This document shows positions 22,766-34,895 of a DNA stretch of 64,000 nucleotides, piece after piece. Positions within the stretch are counted from its first letter, which is position 1. Each line of letters starts with the position of its first letter. The DNA is from Sternotherus odoratus (lineage: Eukaryota; Chordata; Testudines; Kinosternidae). The position numbers and the translations under genes are program-made. Location: contig JAVMKO010000003.1 of NCBI GenBank assembly GCA_032164245.1, positions 64,922,390 through 64,986,389 on the forward strand, in the 5' to 3' direction. The notes beneath the pieces are model-generated. The model saw only the letters and a program-made list of their open reading frames with translations. It searched no databases and had not been told where the DNA came from.

Positions 22766-22769
22766 CTAC

Positions 22770-23198
22770 TGTAAGAGATCCACTCTTCACCCCCACGTCA
22801 CAGGCAGGAGACTCTTTTCTGGCTTCAACAGTGCTCTTTATTTACAGTGCCAACCCCACCACCGAAATACAGCTTCACAGTGTAGCTGAGCCCCAGCCCT
22901 CAACCTGGCTGGTCTCCGGAAGCAGTCAGCTCTCCCAGGCCCCTAGCCTCAGCTCTACTTCCTTCCCTGTACCTTCTCTTTCTCTCTCTCTCTCACTCCA
23001 CACACCACCACACCACCACTTCCTGCCTGGCAGGCTTTTATCCCTGAGGAGGCTGCCAGGTGCAACTCATAACCTTGAGCCCTCTGCAGCCCAGGTGGCT
23101 GATTAGCCTTCCTTCACAGGGGGGTTTGCAGAGGTTCTGCTCCCTCTTAAAGGGCCAGCAGGGCTGGCTCAGGCACTACTGGCCAGCACCCTGCCACA
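22770..23198 (-). mobile_element. Solo LTR, 429 bp, TSD CTAC
   Basis: The unit has TG...CA ends and a 4-bp duplication CTAC (22766-22769, 23199-23202). On the minus strand it has a TATA-like GGGATAAAAG (23035-23044) and AATAAA (22837-22842) in LTR order. No internal region adjoins it, so it is a recombined solo LTR. It also contains a CT simple repeat. Confidence 0.8.
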
Positions 23199-23228
23199 CT
23201 ACTGACTCTTGGGAGTGAAGTCTTAGGG

Positions 23229-23628
23229 CAGGGGTCTCAAACATGTGGCCCGCGAAGCCCTTCCCTGCGGCCCACCAAGCTTCCTGTTCTCCCCCCCTCC
23301 CCCATAGCAGTTTGCGGGAGGGAGGGGCCAGAAGCAGAGGCTTCTCTGCTGCCTGGCTGGGCCACGCGTGTTTCTAGCTCTGGACTTCCTATATTGCTCT
23401 TGCTTTGTTTGCCAAACAGCTGTTGGTGGTGCCTAGCGCTTTCCAGGAGGGAATGGGGAGCTGCGTGCTCAGAGGAGGAGGTGGGGCAGGGGTGGGACCT
23501 CTTGGAAGGGGTGGAGTGGGGGCAGAGCTGGGGCAGCGAGGGTGTGTATGTGTGTCAGTGGTGCGGCCCTCGGGCCAGTGCACTAGTCCTCATGCGGCCC
23601 TTGTGGTCATTTGAGTTTGAGACCCCTG
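23229..23628 (-). mobile_element. hAT MITE copy 2, 400 bp, TSD TCTTAGGG
   Basis: It belongs to the same family as copy 1 in reverse orientation, with TIR CAGGGGTCTCAAAC and perfect 8-bp duplication TCTTAGGG (23221-23228, 23629-23636). The interior block is single here, giving 400 bp instead of 516 bp. More point differences than between copies 1 and 4 suggest an older insertion or a separate subfamily. Confidence 0.9.
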
Positions 23629-23663
23629 TCTTAGGGGCTGTCAAAATCTGTCTAAATAATGGT

Positions 23664-24547
23664 GAATGTTGGCACTAGGATGCTGCTATCCCTGAATGGA
23701 TCTTTAATGGCTCTTAATCAAAGAGTCCATTTGTTTATCCAGTGCCTGTTTTTTAGTTTCAGTCAGAGGACAATTTACTGCTTCTAGTATTTGCCGGCAA
23801 GGATGAAGCATTTTTGCTATCGCTACTGGCTGGACTGCTGTGGAAGGGGCTCCTCTTCATCTTCCACCTATATATTTATTCTTTTCGGTCATGTATGGGT
23901 TAAAGCTGTTATCTGCTGAGCCTCAGTTACATTTTGTGCTACAGCATTTTGAAAGTCACGTTTCAGGCTTTCATTCTGCAATTTTAGTTTTTCTAATTCC
24001 TGTTCCAAACTTTCTTGCACAACAGCTCACTCCTTTACAAGCTTATCTACAGCACAGTACATAGCACAGGTGACGTGCTTCTGTTTGGTTTTTTGGGGGA
24101 ATGTAACCCTTTTGGTACCTCAAAAGCAAGTTGTCCAAAACGTCCTTCTGCGGCGGGGGGACTGCATCAACCAGACATGGATCAGACCCCAAGCTTTTAA
24201 ACACCTGTCTTAACAAACATGCCTCAACCACACCCAGAGGATTTGGGGCATCCCCCTTGTCCACCGGTTTGACAACCCTTCCCTGTCTGCGTTTGCGAAA
24301 CATCATTGACTATAAGAACAGCCAATACACCCCCGGTATATTTCCTTGTCTGTGTACTGTACCAAATCTGCTCCCTGGCTAAAATTAATGTAAGTAGAAC
24401 TGATTCAGAACACTATTTAAATGAGTTGGTTAACACCATTGATTCAGGATACCAAGCTCCTCAAAGACCACCAGTTCAGAAAACAGTTTGTTTCAGTTTA
24501 AAGACCTTTTTTTCTTAAGACACGACAGTAACCATCCTCTGCTACCA
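23664..24547 (-). pseudogene. Defective endogenous retrovirus internal region with gag remnant
   Basis: Reading on the minus strand from the primer site, a frame at 24306-24043 (FRKRRQGRVVKPVDKGD ... NQTEARHLCYVL) and a continuation with a coiled-coil pattern (QESLEQELEKLKLQNESLKR, about 24040-23880) look like a retroviral gag-type protein. A further segment (KQALDKQMDSLI) reaches about 23715. There are a stop and a frame change. Beyond it, 23664-23714 matches the end of the LTR at 24550, so most of gag, all of pol/env and most of the 3' LTR are deleted. The retroviral class is not decided. Confidence 0.65.
24530..24547 (-). promoter_or_regulatory. Primer-binding site for initiator-Met tRNA
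   Basis: The plus strand here spells the 3' end of vertebrate initiator tRNA-Met (aaccatcctctgctacca), 18 of 18 bases. Two bases separate it from the LTR end at 24550. On the element's sense (minus) strand it is therefore a perfect PBS. Only the tRNA 3' end matches; no tRNA gene is present. Confidence 0.85.
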
Positions 24548-24549
24548 AA

Positions 24550-25094
24550 TGTTGGCACCAGGGGGCTACTACCCCTGAACTGATCTTTGATGGTTCCCAG
24601 TGGAGCAGATTACTGTCATACCAATGAAAAAGGTCCACAGTAATTAACTTGCATAGACTGAAGTTTATTTGAGAAGGAATTACAAAAGCGGTAAAGGGTC
24701 ACATTAAGCACATAACTCCTATGTTAGATATTAAAGAACTATACAGTAAGAGCTACACATTCCTCTTAGCGAGCCCCTCTTTCACAAACATACACAAACA
24801 GGCCCTGTGCTAGCCTCACACAGTTCCTGCTTGGCAAGGACGACTTCTCTCCAGGTCTGGTCTCCTCAGCCCTCTGATCTGTCTCGGATTCCCTTGAGAC
24901 AAGGCCTTGGCTGCCTGGAAACCCCTCTGGTCACACAATCCTACTCAAGCCCATGGAACAGAGTTTTGGCTACTCTGTCTAGCAGCGTCTTCAAGTGTCA
25001 ATTAAGGAATCCCCAACAGTAATTTAATTTAACAAGGTCGCATTTTGTCTTTTATACTGAAGTGCCCGCCAGTTTGGTGTGGCTAGGGCATCAC
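24550..25094 (-). mobile_element. 5' LTR of the defective retroviral element
   Basis: The LTR ends ...CCAACA on the minus strand, directly before the PBS. A TATA box (TATAAAAG, 25049-25056) and AATAAA (24664-24669) lie in the correct order on the minus strand. The outer boundary near 25094 is approximate because a Harbinger element follows. Confidence 0.65.
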
Positions 25095-26222
25095 ACGCGG
25101 CTGGGCAACAGAATTCAGCTTGCAGGCAGCCACGGTGAGCCCTAGGGGCACACGGGGTTCTGCTTCTTCCGCATTCATTTCAGTGCTTTCAAACTGCCGG
25201 GCCCCTTTTCCCATACCAAGCGATGCCTAGTGGGTTGGCCATATAAAAGGAGAACCTGCGGTCTCTCTGGGATGATCGTTTCACATAACCCCCCGTGCCC
25301 TTTAGGGAAAACGCCGACACTGCAGCGTGAACAGATTCTTTCCTCTCTCCTCCCCCCCCAGGTGGTTCTGATCAGGGATGAGCCCTTTAAACCAAACGCG
25401 AGCACCCCAACGGACACCTCTGATTTTTCCCTTAAACAAATTATACTATTTCAACCAGGTGCCCATGAATGATATCACTCTTGTGAGGCTAACACAGAGA
25501 GAGAAAGAACGAATGTTGCTTTAATGCGATCAAAACCCAGGACCATTTGCTTCCATGCTCTGCGCTTCAGTGATTCCAGCCTACTTACTACTGGCCTGGC
25601 GGGGTAAAGTGTCCTATCATGGAAGATGTGGATCAATAAAAACAGTTTGTTTGAAACCCTGCATCATATTTACAGAGGTACACTCACCAGAAGTGCCTTC
25701 TTTGGCGTCATGGTCTGGGAGCCCACCTTGGGGGGGGGGAGGGGAGTAAAGGGTATTGGTTCCAAGGTTAGGAACAGTTTCTGGCTCCCGGGGAGAACAG
25801 ATTGACCACTTGCCACCTGTGCACTGTCCTCCTCTCCTCTTCGTCCTCCAAAAACCCATCCTCCCCGCTCTGTGAGACTCCCCCCTTGCAGGTGTCCACA
25901 GACAGTTCTGGGGTAGTGGTGATGTCACCCCTCCCCCCCAGAATTGCATGCAGCTCAGCGTAGAAGCAGCATGTATGGGGCTGTGACCCGGAGCGGCCGT
26001 TTTCTTCTTTCGTCTTCTGGTAGGCTTGCCTGAGCTCCTTGATTTTCACACGGCACTGCTCTCTGTCCCTGGAGTAGCCTCTGTCCGTCATGCTCTGGAG
26101 ATTTTGGCGTATGTTTTTGCGTTCCTTTTTCTGGAACGGAGTTCTGCTTAAACAGATTCTTCTCCCCTCTACTGCGATGAAATCCAGTACCTCCCATTTG
26201 GTCCATGCTGGAGCTCACCTGT
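25095..26222 (-). mobile_element. Harbinger element with Myb/SANT-like protein fragment
   Basis: On the minus strand 26091-25768 reads MTDRGYSRDREQCRVKIKEL, followed by RQAYQKTKEENGRSGSQPH and CCFYAELHAILGG. These are helices 2-3 and the linker of the Myb/SANT-like DNA-binding protein of Harbinger transposons (also domesticated in MSANTD genes). The first helix is degraded upstream. The non-coding part extends to about 25095. The nuclease gene is not visible. Confidence 0.75.
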
Positions 26223-26290
26223 GACTTGTCATGGTCACCTGGGATGGTGGGCTCTGCATGGTCACCTGTGATGGTGGGCTTGCCACACTG
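26223..26290 (+). repeat. Short tandem duplication (~29 bp)
   Basis: The block catggtcacctgggatggtg recurs as catggtcacctgtgatggtg immediately after. It adjoins the Harbinger fragment. Confidence 0.7.
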
Positions 26291-26957
26291 GCTAAACAGG
26301 AAATGAAATTCAAAAGTTCTTAGATATTGATAGGTTTTTGTTGATCAAAATTTAACTTTGCTCTCTGTGGTTTTATTTTTGTTTTGTTCCTTGGCATCTG
26401 CAAACTTCTCTTTCCCCTCTTCTTAGAAGATGAGATCATCATTCATTTTGTTAATCCATGCAAATTGGCTCAATTGTGGTATTCTTTTTAACCCTTGATC
26501 AGTTAGTCTGAGTTCCAGGGTTGCTTGGAATTTTCCAAGACTGCCAGTGGCCACTGCTAGTAATGGAATGAGATCACCAGTACATTTAATGTGCCATAGG
26601 CCACTAGAGATGGCAATGTGTTTTTGACCATTATTGATCTAGACCCGTTTGGATCCTGTGAACTTGATGTGAAAGATTATGACAATGCATTTGCTATTAC
26701 AGGGTCCCTGAAGCACCCAGCCTGCTCATCTACTACAACTTGGCTTTGATGTTCATTCATACTATTCTGAAAGTTCTCACTAGAAATCTCTCTTATTTGC
26801 CATATGCTGCCTCCCAGTGCTGGCAAGGCCTTTACAGTTAGGCAGCTGGTGTGCTAAGACTGCTGCTTGTTTTACTATCATCTTATCTTTTTGTTTCTGC
26901 CCATCCGCTCTCCATTGGGTTTATCCACTTCTGGAACAGGGATTGTCTTTGTTTTTA

Positions 26958-27165
26958 AGCTATGTCTACACTACAGCGTATGTCAGCAGAATTCATGTCT
27001 CTTAGGGTTGAGAAGAAACCACCTCCCTGAGCAATATAAGTTATGCCGACATAAGTGCCAGCATGGACAGCGCTATGTCAGCGGAAAAGCTTCTCCTGCC
27101 GACGAAACTACTGCCGCTTGCAGAGGTGGTTTCATTATGCCAGCAGGAGTGCTGTCTCCTATCAG
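26958..27165. repeat. MITE fragment, 'TATGTCTACACTACAGC' type
   Basis: It starts aagctatgtctacactacag and contains GCAGGAGTGCTGTC-type sequence. It resembles 48622-48885 and 53142-53405. One terminus is not visible. It is probably a small non-autonomous DNA transposon. Confidence 0.5.
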
Positions 27166-27599
27166 CATAGTACACCTTCATCAGACATGCCCTGATCCCT
27201 TACTGGAATTTCTAAGTGCTACTGAAATGCAAATATTAAAAAATAAATATTAGTACTTTTCAACCATTACTTTTTCTTAACATCTTTATTCATCACCACT
27301 TGCCTGCCTGCTGCATTCTAATTTCCTGACTTGTTGAACTCACTGTTCATACTAAATCTTTATCTCTGGTTAACCAATAGGGACAGAAATGCACAAGCAC
27401 AGACCTAAAAAGACAATCTTGACCCACAGTGTTTGCACAAGTTCACGGTTTCTAAAGTTACTTCCCCCATCCTCCAAAAATAACAAATGTACTCTCTTTT
27501 GCAAAACCATTTTAATTTAAAATTTGTAACAACTTTAGTAGCTATTGTTAGGGCAAACTACAGAGTGCATCTTCTTTCCTGTTTTTTAAGAACACGCCT

Positions 27600-27800
27600 G
27601 CTGATGTTCTACTCCTCAGAAACATCCGTCTTCTCTCACTGTCATCTCTGTAACTCTTTCAAGCTGCTTCCCAATGCCTGGAACAGTTTCCCTTCTCCAA
27701 CATGCCAAGCAACCTTGCCATTCTCCAAAGTCCTTCATAAAAACCTGCTTCTTTCAGCTAGCTGCTAAAAGAAGCCTTTCTCTCATGCCGCTCCATAGTC
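27600..27800 (+). repeat. L2/CR1-like ORF2 C-terminal relic
   Basis: The frame contains LLPNAWNSFPSPTCQAT and then KVLHKNLLLSASC, resembling the 'WNSLP...FKSRLKTHLL' end of L2/CR1-clade ORF2. It is short and degraded. Confidence 0.4.
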
Positions 27801-30090
27801 CTTTAACTCAGATCAAATTAGAATTTAATATTTATTGGAGAAAATCCTCCCACCTTTGGAAGTAACAAGATGCATGGCAAAAAAACATTCATACCAGTTA
27901 CTTTACATCATTCTCTATTGTTGGCTATAATTTTGTCTGATTAGGAAGCAGACATTCAAGATGGGACTTTGCACTGTACATAGATGTAAGAAGATAATCC
28001 ACAGCAATGGCTTTATATAATAATCAATCTTTTATGCCTGAGATCTGAGGAGTAAGGTAGGCTGGAGCCCTGCTTTAATTAAACATTCATGTTCTTTTTC
28101 TGGGAATTGGCAAAGTCTTTGTAACAAAGGTAGTTTCCTGAATTTCTGGCAAGCTTCTGTAGAAAATCTACTTTTAAAGCCAACTCTTGATTGCTTACTT
28201 AGTGTAACTGTAAAAAGAATGACTGAACAAATAGAATTAGGTTAAAAAACAGGAGTTGAACTCAAAGAATTTATTTTCATCTGATCTTTAGTAGTGCAAT
28301 GGTGTAAGAAACCATTTGCTGTTCTGTGTATTAACATAATACTCATGTGGCTATGTTGCTTTTACACTTTTTATTTTAAGAAAAGACTCGTACTTCATTT
28401 TAATACAGGGGATTTTGTTTTTCATCATTTTATTTTCAAAAAAATATACCTATGAAAATGTAAAGGACTTAGGATAATATAATAGAAAAATTATGTTTTC
28501 TGTGGAGAGCTACATTTAGGACATTTTGAAAGAGCAGGTTTGATGTGAAATGAAAGTTGCTAATTCAAGATTTCTGTATTAAAAGCGCTGTCACCTGATT
28601 TGTGGGAGGTTTTATTACATAAAGCAAGGATTAACTCAGTTTTCGTTAGCTCTGGTAGCTCATCTTTAATGAAGGAGGAGGGAAGGTCTGTTCACATAAA
28701 TAAGGGCTGTAGGACACACACTTTTATTCTTGGGAGGATATGATCTCATCTATGGTCATTAATCTTTTTGTAAGTTTCTATAAACGGGAGCTTGGACATT
28801 AGACTAGCTGATAAGCAAAGCCAATATATTAATCAGCTCCTGTGTCTTTATTGTACTATCTTTTCTCATCAACTAATGTAAGTGGGTACTGTTACTTTTT
28901 CCTCCTGAAAGATGTGCAATAGCTCATGGTGACATTTCAGATTGAGTGTTATCTTCAGATGGAACTTTGTTCTGATAAAGGGTTTCAGTGGAGACTTTTC
29001 CTTGTGTATGTTCTGCAGAACAGTGTTTTAAATTTCAGATCTGAATTTTATTAATCTAGAACATCAAAATTATTAGAAGAAGCTTTAATTCCTGAAAAAC
29101 AATCTTTATAAGTTTAATACTTAGACTATTTTGTTTGCTCGGCTTCTGGTTTTTTGCCTCTTGTGTAGTGAGTGCTATCCCAAAAAAGGATAGGTGGACA
29201 CTGGAAAAAATACAATTCTGTGTTGCATACAATCAAATATCTCTCTCAACAGAGATTTCAGAATTTGTTTTGTAGCTGACCTCTCCAAAGGTAGTTCTAC
29301 GTGGAGAAATTTGCAGCCTTAAAGGGATGTTGTCAGGTTAAATGTATATACAAATCTATACTATGTTACTCATAACAACATTGAGTCATAGATTTAGGCC
29401 ACAAGGGACTGTTACATCATCTTGTCTGAATAATACTAAAAAAATTTAAATTTGGTTTTACATTTCACAATTTTTGTCATTCATTTTCTGTAGTTTTCTC
29501 AGTTTGGACAATAAAAATAGATTTTCTACCTAATCTATTCTATTGATAAAATGCCAATCAATTTAGTACTTTGGTTCTGGTTAGTAAAGACGTAGCCAAT
29601 AATGTCTTTTGCTGCCATCTCTCTGGAGATCGATCAGTTGTACTTTTTTATTTTTTAAAGAAATCATGGCTCCTGTTGTTGTGATTGTGCTTTGAAAGGT
29701 GGTCAGAGTAAAGTGCATTCTGATCTTGTACTGTTCGATAATCTAAAACCCAGTTCTGAAAATATCTTGCCTCTGGATCCTGAGTGGCTATCTCTAACTA
29801 CAGAGTTGCTGACAGGTGACTCCATAACAAACCATTCTAAGAAATTTCAGAGGACTGTAAGGGTGGTCAATCTTTACTCCTAGAGTTTTTATTCTAATGA
29901 CATTTCAATGATAAAACTCATGCTTCATAATTCATCTGTTTGAAACTGTATCAGGCTAAAGGTTGTATGTGAACTTTTTAAAAATTGAAACAATTAAATT
30001 TTTAGTGATCATATGTTGGTGTTTCTGAGATGTTTACTTTAGTACTCATCTTATTTAAATACTAACAACATCCTCATCACTGTGCAATAG
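27801..30090. other. Intron, mostly unique
   Basis: Apart from the possible exon at 29661 and a CR1-like 3' scrap near 29385-29445 (catagatttaggccacaagg), I see nothing assignable. Confidence 0.4.
29661..29883 (+). other. Possible alternative or cryptic exon
   Basis: A T-rich tract and AG precede 29661. Reading with the 2 nt left by exon 1 gives an open frame (NHGSCCCDCALKGGQ... DPEWLSLTTELLTGD...) to a stop at 29881-29883. A donor-like ACT|GTAAGG lies at 29856/29857, but that junction is phase 0 and reads into an early stop at 48967. It could therefore only work as an alternative terminal exon, or splice to an unseen exon. An ATTAAA occurs about 110 nt after the stop. An open frame of this length can arise by chance in 64 kb, so support is weak. 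Confidence 0.2.
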
Positions 30091-30093
30091 ATA

Positions 30094-30216
30094 TAGGGTG
30101 ATCAGATAGCAAGGATGAAAAATCAGGACAGGAGGTTGGAGTAATTGGCACCCATATAAGACAAAGCCCCAAATATTGGGACTGTCCCTATAAAATTGGG
30201 ACGTCTGGTCACCCTA
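30094..30216 (+). mobile_element. MITE, 123 bp, TIR TAGGGTGACCAGA-type
   Basis: Ends tagggtgatcagat and gtctggtcaccctaa are inverted repeats. The interior (gggactgtccctataaaatt) matches 1165-1266. It is flanked by TA-rich bases, but the target duplication cannot be fixed. Confidence 0.7.
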
Positions 30217-32555
30217 AATAGATAGAAGTCACAGTCCCTGATCCAAATTGAGCTAGACAATTCAGTGAGATGGTAGACCAATTGAAAGTTCAGTGAAAAA
30301 GTATATAGCTTCCTGTCTCAAACTCCTGAAGAAACACACACTTTTGGTCACTCCATTCCTACTTTAAAACTTTCAGAGACATTTACACGACATGTTCATT
30401 TATGAACATACTTAAATTTGGGAAGAAAATCCACAACTAGCCTACTATATCTATTCCTTTTGGATTGTTCATAATTTCACCTTGCTCTTTTTCACCACAT
30501 TCCTTAATCTCCTCTTTCAGAAATCAGTTTACCTTTCTCTTCAATTTTACTTCACTAATCCTTATTGATAACTTAGTCCACATTATTTATTTTATGTAGT
30601 ATGATGTAGATCTACCTGTATGATTTACTCCCCTTGTTTCCAAAATTATAGACTAGTGTTCAAAAGGAGTAGCCCTTGACTTTCATGTGTGTTTTTTATT
30701 TTTTAATATTTAATATTCTATTTAATTAAATAGAAGTTTTAAAAAGTGTAAAAGCTAGTGATCAAATTCAAGGGCTCCTCTTTCAGAGACAAAAAATTAT
30801 ATTTCATCAAGATGTATCCCAAAGAATTTTACAGTCAAGAATTTTACAGCAAAGAATTTTATGTCAAGGGGAGATACAGAACATGGAAACCATATAGCCT
30901 TAGTTTTCCTACAAAGTAGTTACTGCGAGAGGTATGAAGCATGACTTACCCATTTAAAACTAAAGGAGGAATTTCTTTCTGCATAAAAGAACTGAAATTA
31001 CTCAAACTGGTATTTGGCCAAGATACCAGGAAAAAACCCTATTTTGTGAAATAATGTCATGGGATCTTTTAATGACAACAAGTGTTGAGGATCTTAGTTT
31101 TACATACTGATTGAATGATGGTATTTTCAGCAGTACAATGCCATTTAGCACCATGCCTGAGTATTGATTCAGTGATGACACAGAACTGAAGTGTGTCACC
31201 TCATGAGTCACCAACAGCACTTCCTTCACAGTTGGGTTTTCCTTCAGGGTTTTCTGGCTAAGTGCTGAAGGGGTCAAACAGTGCTTATTAGATTAGACAT
31301 ACTTATAGCCAAAGGAGATATGGCTGGAGGCCAGTGAGAACAAGTTAACTCCCTTAGATATTCTTCATAATTTAAATACTTTGTATCATTTTCATAGCCT
31401 TCTTCACCCTCTCCTAAATAGCAATGTCCTTCCTATAGCATTGTGACAGGTATAACCAGTATGTTCAATTCATCTCTGTATGTATTTGATTCCTAATTTT
31501 GTAATTTGTTAAATCAGAATTGTGGATCTCTCTGTCTTAAGCCAAAAAATATACCTACATTACACAACAGACGATGCTTTGCACAGGAGCTCACAAGGTG
31601 AATGGTTCATTTAGGAAAGATGTTACTTAGCCTTCTAGCAACAGAAAAGATTAATTAATTCTGGAGTATGCATTTGTTTGCCCAAGTGAACAAGCACAAT
31701 GGAAGAACCTTCTGAAAATAGACAGAGGTGGATGTAGTTTGGGAAATTAATTATTAAAGAAGGAAATAAATTACTTATTACTATATTTCACATGGGAAGC
31801 AGCCCAGATATAAAACAAATAAAACATGCACTTTGACACAATGTAGAGAATTTATTATTTTATAACTTTACATCAACGGCAAGAAGGACCATATCTGAAT
31901 TTGGTCTCGATAGATAGAGGGCTTTCCTTCTTAGGAGTAGGTCAGTTTCAGAGGTAATTCTGATATACTAAAGATTGAAAGAATGGGTGAATCTGAAGAA
32001 ACCAGTTTAACTCTTATAAAGGACATAGGTAATTTTGTTCCTTCTGGCTTTGTCCTCATCCCCAAAAGAGGTGTGTTTTTACATCAAGATAACCATCTCA
32101 CTGTAAAATCCTAGTGGAGATGAGATATAGGTAGCTTTTACTTCAGCATAGTTAGTTGAGATAAACAAGAAGTGGAGTTATAAGGCTGACCTCGACTAGC
32201 TATATTGAGAGAGTTTATATCTGTGCCTTGTACTGCTAGTACTTTACACCAAGATAGTCATCTCGCGGTACAGTCCACTGTTTGAAGGCAAAGACACTGT
32301 TTACTTTTTTGTGAATCTGAACTTTAGAGCCATTTCGCACAGTCTCCATCCCATATACTTAATGTAATTAACTTGTTGGTATTTCCTGTTCAGAAGCTAA
32401 TTACTGTATCCTAGCATGAATAAATCTGAAGATGAAGGATGAGATGTTTATAACAAATAATCCCTGAGATTGAATTCTTCTGATTGCCTTGGAGTTTATT
32501 AATCCAGGATATTGCTATTATTTAGTTATCAGAAAACTTCCTTAAATTATTGTTA
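30217..32555. other. Intron, nothing firm
   Basis: There is an imperfect inverted repeat at about 30656-30790 (aaggagtagcccttga against caagggctcctctttc) around an AT-rich centre, and a triple AAGAATTTTACAG-like repeat at 30825-30860. No exon or known element is seen. Confidence 0.4.
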
Positions 32556-32559
32556 AACG

Positions 32560-34895
32560 ATAAAGTAAAAGAAGCAGTAAGAGGCAAAAAGGCATCCTTT
32601 AAAAAGTGGAAGATAAATCCTAATGAGGAAAATAGAAAAGCATAAACTCTGGCAAATGAAGTGTAAAAATATAATTAGAAAGACCAAAAAAGAATTTGAA
32701 GAACTGCTATCCAAAGACTCCAAAAGTAATAGCAAAACATTTTTTAAATACATCAGAAGCAGAAAGCCTGCTAAACAACCAGTGGGTCCACTGGACGATT
32801 GAGATGCTAAAGGCAGTCAAAGATGTTAAGGCCATTGTGGAGAAACTAAATGAATTATTTGCATCAGTCTTCACTGTTGATGATGTGAAGGAGTTTCCCA
32901 AACCCGAGCCATTCTTTTTGGGTGACAGATCTGAGGAACTGTCCCATATTGAGGTGTCATTAGAGGAGGTTTTGGAACAAACTGATAAACTAAACAGTAA
33001 TAAGTCTCCATGACCTGATGGTATTCACCAAGAGTTCTGAAGGAACTCAAATGTGAAATTGCAGGACTACTGTCATCTGTAACATATCATTTAAATCAGC
33101 TTCTGTACCAAATGACTGGAGGATAGCTAATGTGACGCCAGTGTTTTAAAAGGGCTCCAGAGGTGACCATGGCAACTACAGGCCAGTAAGCCTGTAGTCA
33201 GGCCAGTAAGCCTGACTTCAGTATGGGAAAATTGTAAAGAACAAAATTGTCAGACACATAGATGAACATATTTTTGGGGGGAAATAGTCAACATGGTTTT
33301 TGTAAAGGGAAATCATGCCTCACCAATCTACTAGAATTGTTTGAGAGGGTCAGCAAGCATGCGGACAAAGGAGATCCAGTGGATATAGAAGGGGTAGGCA
33401 AACTACAGCCTGCAGGCCCGTCCTGCCTGACCCCTGAGCTCCTGGCTGGGGAGACTCCCCCTGGCCCCTCCCCTGCCTTCTCCACTCCCCCGGAGCCCCA
33501 GCGTGCCATGCGGGCAGTGCTCAGGGGGACGGGGAGGGAGTGCAATGCATTCCTGTGGATCAGTGGGGCAGCATGTCTGGCTCCAGCTATGCAGCTGCCA
33601 GACACGCTGATCTGAGTGGTGAGGTAAGGGGGCCAGGGCCTGGAGGTTGGTCTGGGGGGAAGTCAGGGAACAGGGAATGGGGGGGGGAGGGGATTGGATA
33701 GGTGTGGGAGTCCTGGGGAGCCTGTCACGGGGGTGGGGGTATGGATAGGAGTATAGATAGGGGACAAGGAGCGGGGGGTTGGATGACTCAGGTATTCTGA
33801 GGGGACAGTCGGGACAGGGGGTTCGATAGGGGGTGGGTTCCGGGGAGGTGGTTGGGGCAGGGGGTCCCGGGAGGGGGCAGTCAGGCGACAAGGAGTGGGG
33901 GGTTGGATGGGTTGGGGTTTCTGAGGGATGGCAGTTAGGAGTCAGGAAGTGGGAGGAGGTAAATAGGGGGCAGGCTGTTTGGGGAGGCACAGCCTTCCTA
34001 CCTTGCCCTCCACACAGTTTTGCAACCCCCATGTGGCCCTTGGGCCAAAAAGTTTGCCCACCCCTTGGATATAGTGTATTTAGATTTTCAGAAAGCCTTT
34101 GACAGGGTCCCTCAGCAAAGGCTCTTAAGCAATATAAGCAGTCATGGGATAAGAGAGGGTTCTCTCATGGATGGTAACTGGTTAAAAGATAGGAAACAAA
34201 GGGTAGGAATAAATGGTCGGTTTTCAGAATGGAGAGAGATAAATAGTGGTATCCCTCAGGGATCTGTACTGGGCCCAGTCCTATTTAACATACTCATAAA
34301 CCATCTGGAAAAAGGGGTAAACAGTGAGGTGGCAAAATTTTCAGATGATACAAAACTACTCAAGATAATTAAGTCCCAGGCAGACTGTGAAAAGCTACAA
34401 AAGGATCTCACAAAACTGGGTGATTGGGTAACAAAATGGCAGATGAAATTTAATGTTGAAAAATGTAAAGTAATGCACATTGGATAACATAATCCTACCT
34501 ATACATATACAATGATGGGATTTAAATTAGCTGTTACCACTCAAGAAGGAGATTGTGGAGTCATTGTGGATAATTCTCTGAAATCACCAGTCAGTGTTCA
34601 GTGGTAGTCAAAAAAGCGAACAGAATGTTGAGAATCACTAAGAAAGGGATAGATAAGACAGAAAATATCATATTGCCTCTATATAAATCCATGGTACACC
34701 TACACCTTGAACACTGCGTGCAGATGTGGTTGCCCCATCTCAAAAAAGATATATTGGAATTGGAAAAGGTTCAGAAAAGGGTAACAAAAATGATTAGGGG
34801 TAGGGAATGGCTTCTATATGAAGATAGATTAATAAGACTGGGATTTTTCAGCTTGGAAAAGAGGTGACTAAAGGGGGATATAATAGAGGTCTATA
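32560..34895 (+). pseudogene. CR1 LINE ORF2 pseudogene, split by a hAT MITE
   Basis: Left part (32560-33388): KLNELFASVFTVDDVKEF and LEEVLEQTDKLNSNKSP mark the start of the CR1 reverse-transcriptase region. Right part (34067-34868): DFQKAFDRVPQQRLL (motif A), GIPQGSVLGPVLFNILINHL (motif B) and FSDDTKLLK (normally ADDTKL, motif C), then KMIRGREWLLYEDRLIRLG. The FSDD change and several stops show it is dead. The right part continues the left exactly once 33389-34066 and one 8-bp duplication are removed. The 3' end is truncated near 34895. Confidence 0.88.
33389..34066. mobile_element. hAT MITE inside CR1, 678 bp, TSD GGATATAG
   Basis: TIRs are AAGGGGTAGGCAAAC and GTTTGCCCACCCCTT. A perfect 8-bp duplication, GGATATAG, flanks it (33381-33388, 34067-34074), and both flanks are CR1. 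The interior is GC-rich with degenerate GGGGGTT(C/G)GAT-like repeats. ORFs are compositional. A 5' fragment of the same family occurs at 55206-55390. Confidence 0.9.

Noticed and set aside
24530..24547. Initiator tRNA-Met gene
   Set aside because: Only 18 bases of the 3' end are present with no cloverleaf; position beside an LTR makes it a primer-binding site.
33403..34032. 209-codon Pro-rich minus-strand frame
   Set aside because: GC-rich interior of a hAT MITE with degenerate repeats; no protein family features.
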